From Aliidiomarina taiwanensis (GTDB lineage: Bacteria; Pseudomonadota; Gammaproteobacteria; Enterobacterales; Alteromonadaceae): a stretch of DNA of 64,000 nt. The stretch is from assembly GCF_003987015.1 (NCBI RefSeq), contig NZ_PIPQ01000001.1:1-64000 (forward strand), in the 5' to 3' direction. The notes below the pieces were generated by a model, which saw only the letters and a list, made by a program, of their open reading frames with translations, was not told the DNA's origin and did no database searches. Shown in pieces: positions 62,897-64,000 of this stretch (the stretch's first letter is position 1; each line of letters starts with the position of its first letter). The position numbers and the translations under genes were made by a program.

Positions 62897-64000
62897 GCCA
62901 AACGCCGATGTCTAGCCGTGCTGCAGCAGCCTCCATTTTGCAAGCAGTGTTGCAGCATGGCCGCTCGTTATCGGCCGTGTTACCTGAATACCAACAACAG
63001 CTAAGCCCTGCTGATCGGGCTTGGGTGCAAGCGGTTTGCTTCGATGTATTACGCGAACTGCCACGCTACGAATGGTTAATTAAGCAGCTTGTCGACAAGC
63101 CCTTAAAAAGCAAAGTGCGCATTATTCACTACCTACTTATGGTGGGGCTTTCGCAGTTACGCACCTTAAACACCCCTGAGCATGCCGCTTTATCGGAAAC
63201 GGTCAATGCCACCAGCCGCTTAAGGCAAAAAGGCCTGAAAGGCTTAGTAAACGCTGTTTTGCGCAATTATTTAAGGCAACGAGAGGCCTTAGAAACACAG
63301 CTTGCCCAGCAAGTCCCTTTAGCTCACTGTTTTCCCCGCTGGTTACGCGACCGCATTGAAACCGCGTGGCCGGAACAAAGCCAGGCCATTTTCACAGCAA
63401 GCCAGCAACGGCCACCTTTGTGGCTGCGGGTCAATGCCCAAGCTTTCACCACCGAAGAATATTTAGCGCTGCTCGCCGAACAGGGCATTGAAGCACATGC
63501 TCACGCCCAGCGGCCCTACGCGTTAATGTTGGAACAACCCTTAGATGTGCGCACCCTGCCTCACTTCGAAACAGGTGCCGTGTCCGTGCAAGATATTAGC
63601 GCACAATGGGCAGGTTATTACCTACAGGCAGAGCCTGGCATGCTGGTACTCGACGCCTGTGCTGCGCCTGGCGGTAAAAGCGCTTTGTTGCTTGAACAAA
63701 CGCCGGGCATCGAACTGCATGCGCTTGAGCTGGAAGAACGGCGCATACCCCGTATGCATGAAAACTTTGCCCGCTTAAACTTACAAGTCAAAGTAATGCA
63801 AGGCGATGCCGCTCAGCCTGAGCCTTGGTGGCCAGGTCAGTTATACGACCGCATTCTTCTCGACGCCCCCTGCTCTGCCACAGGTATATTGCGCCGTCAG
63901 CCGGACATTCGCTGGCACCGGCGAGAAACCGACATTGCCAGTTTAGTGACACTGCAACAAGACATATTACGCGCCCAGTGGCAGCTTTTAAAACCAGGCG
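62893..64000 (+). CDS. rsmB: 16S rRNA (cytosine-967-C5)-methyltransferase, 3' end beyond the window
   Basis: The visible 369 codons encode the NusB-like N-terminal RNA-binding domain (about 1-140, with [13 protein letters not shown] and [15 protein letters not shown]). The SAM-binding [16 protein letters not shown] follows near residue 253. The [19 protein letters not shown] motif near 326 carries one of the two catalytic cysteines; the second (TCS) lies past the window edge. RsmB methylates C967 of 16S rRNA. It starts with the ATG at 62893 overlapping the fmt stop. Confidence 0.94.
   Translation, partial: MSQTPMSSRAAAASILQAVLQHGRSLSAVLPEYQQQLSPADRAWVQAVCFDVLRELPRYEWLIKQLVDKPLKSKVRIIHYLLMVGLSQLRTLNTPEHAALSETVNATSRLRQKGLKGLVNAVLRNYLRQREALETQLAQQVPLAHCFPRWLRDRIETAWPEQSQAIFTASQQRPPLWLRVNAQAFTTEEYLALLAEQGIEAHAHAQRPYALMLEQPLDVRTLPHFETGAVSVQDISAQWAGYYLQAEPGMLVLDACAAPGGKSALLLEQTPGIELHALELEERRIPRMHENFARLNLQVKVMQGDAAQPEPWWPGQLYDRILLDAPCSATGILRRQPDIRWHRRETDIASLVTLQQDILRAQWQLLKPG

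Noticed and set aside
1-64000. CRISPR arrays, tRNA and rRNA genes
   Set aside because: Looked for regularly spaced repeats, cloverleaf patterns and rRNA signatures by eye in the intergenic regions and found none.

Overview
The window looks like chromosomal DNA of a marine gammaproteobacterium of the order Alteromonadales, most likely the Idiomarinaceae. This is inferred from protein character and gene order, not from a database search. The order dprA-smg-yrdD-tsaC-aroE, the def-fmt-rsmB operon, and polA close to cytochrome c4, engB, yihI and hemN are typical of gammaproteobacterial core chromosome. Several large exported peptidases and an Mrp Na+/H+ antiporter fit a salt-adapted, protein-degrading heterotroph.

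Layout. 1-165: end of an IS30-family insertion sequence cut by the window edge. 542-4605: small outer-membrane barrel, Na+/phosphate cotransporter, succinate-semialdehyde dehydrogenase. 4610-11336: an iron-regulated operon of a TonB receptor, a secreted membrane-anchored CobN-like chelatase, a MotA/ExbB-like channel and a DUF2149 protein. It resembles the Bacteroidota Hmu heme-dechelation system and is preceded by a Fur box and a hairpin that buries the ribosome binding site. 11464-13111: persulfide dioxygenase-like hydrolase with a TauE exporter. 13108-17558 (minus strand): ChaC, HemN (with a probable FNR promoter), RlmA, YeiH, a GDT1-family cation transporter. 17607-22030 (minus): an acyltransferase, a fused E1 alpha/beta 2-oxoacid dehydrogenase and glutaryl-CoA dehydrogenase behind a perfect 11-bp palindromic operator. 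22165-34680: exported metallopeptidases, OmpA, Mpo1-like protein, CpdB, RlmJ, penicillin acylase-like lipoprotein. 34739-40569 (minus): six-gene Mrp operon with mrpA and mrpB fused. 40656-42459 (minus): cysE-cysK. 42575-49715: amidohydrolase, DUF2489-YihI, a probable unannotated minus-strand RNA, DUF885 peptidase, cytochrome c4, EngB, EamA transporter. 49728-52505 (minus): polA. 52506-52918: non-coding region with DnaA-box-like repeats and a dense GATC cluster, resembling a replication-origin element. 52919-56509 (minus): TetR regulator, frameshifted SLC13 permease, aroE. 56511-61290: truncated globin, then (minus) dprA-smg-yrdD-tsaC-hemF and a TPR protein. 61423-64000: def-fmt-rsmB, the last cut by the window end.

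Heme and iron recur: candidate heme import and dechelation, both coproporphyrinogen oxidases (anaerobic HemN, aerobic HemF), a truncated globin and a di-heme cytochrome. The points most worth checking are the Fur-controlled periplasmic CobN operon, the origin-like element beside polA, the structured minus-strand transcript upstream of yihI, and the operator-controlled gcdH operon. All motif positions were read by eye; no alignment, folding or database search was run.
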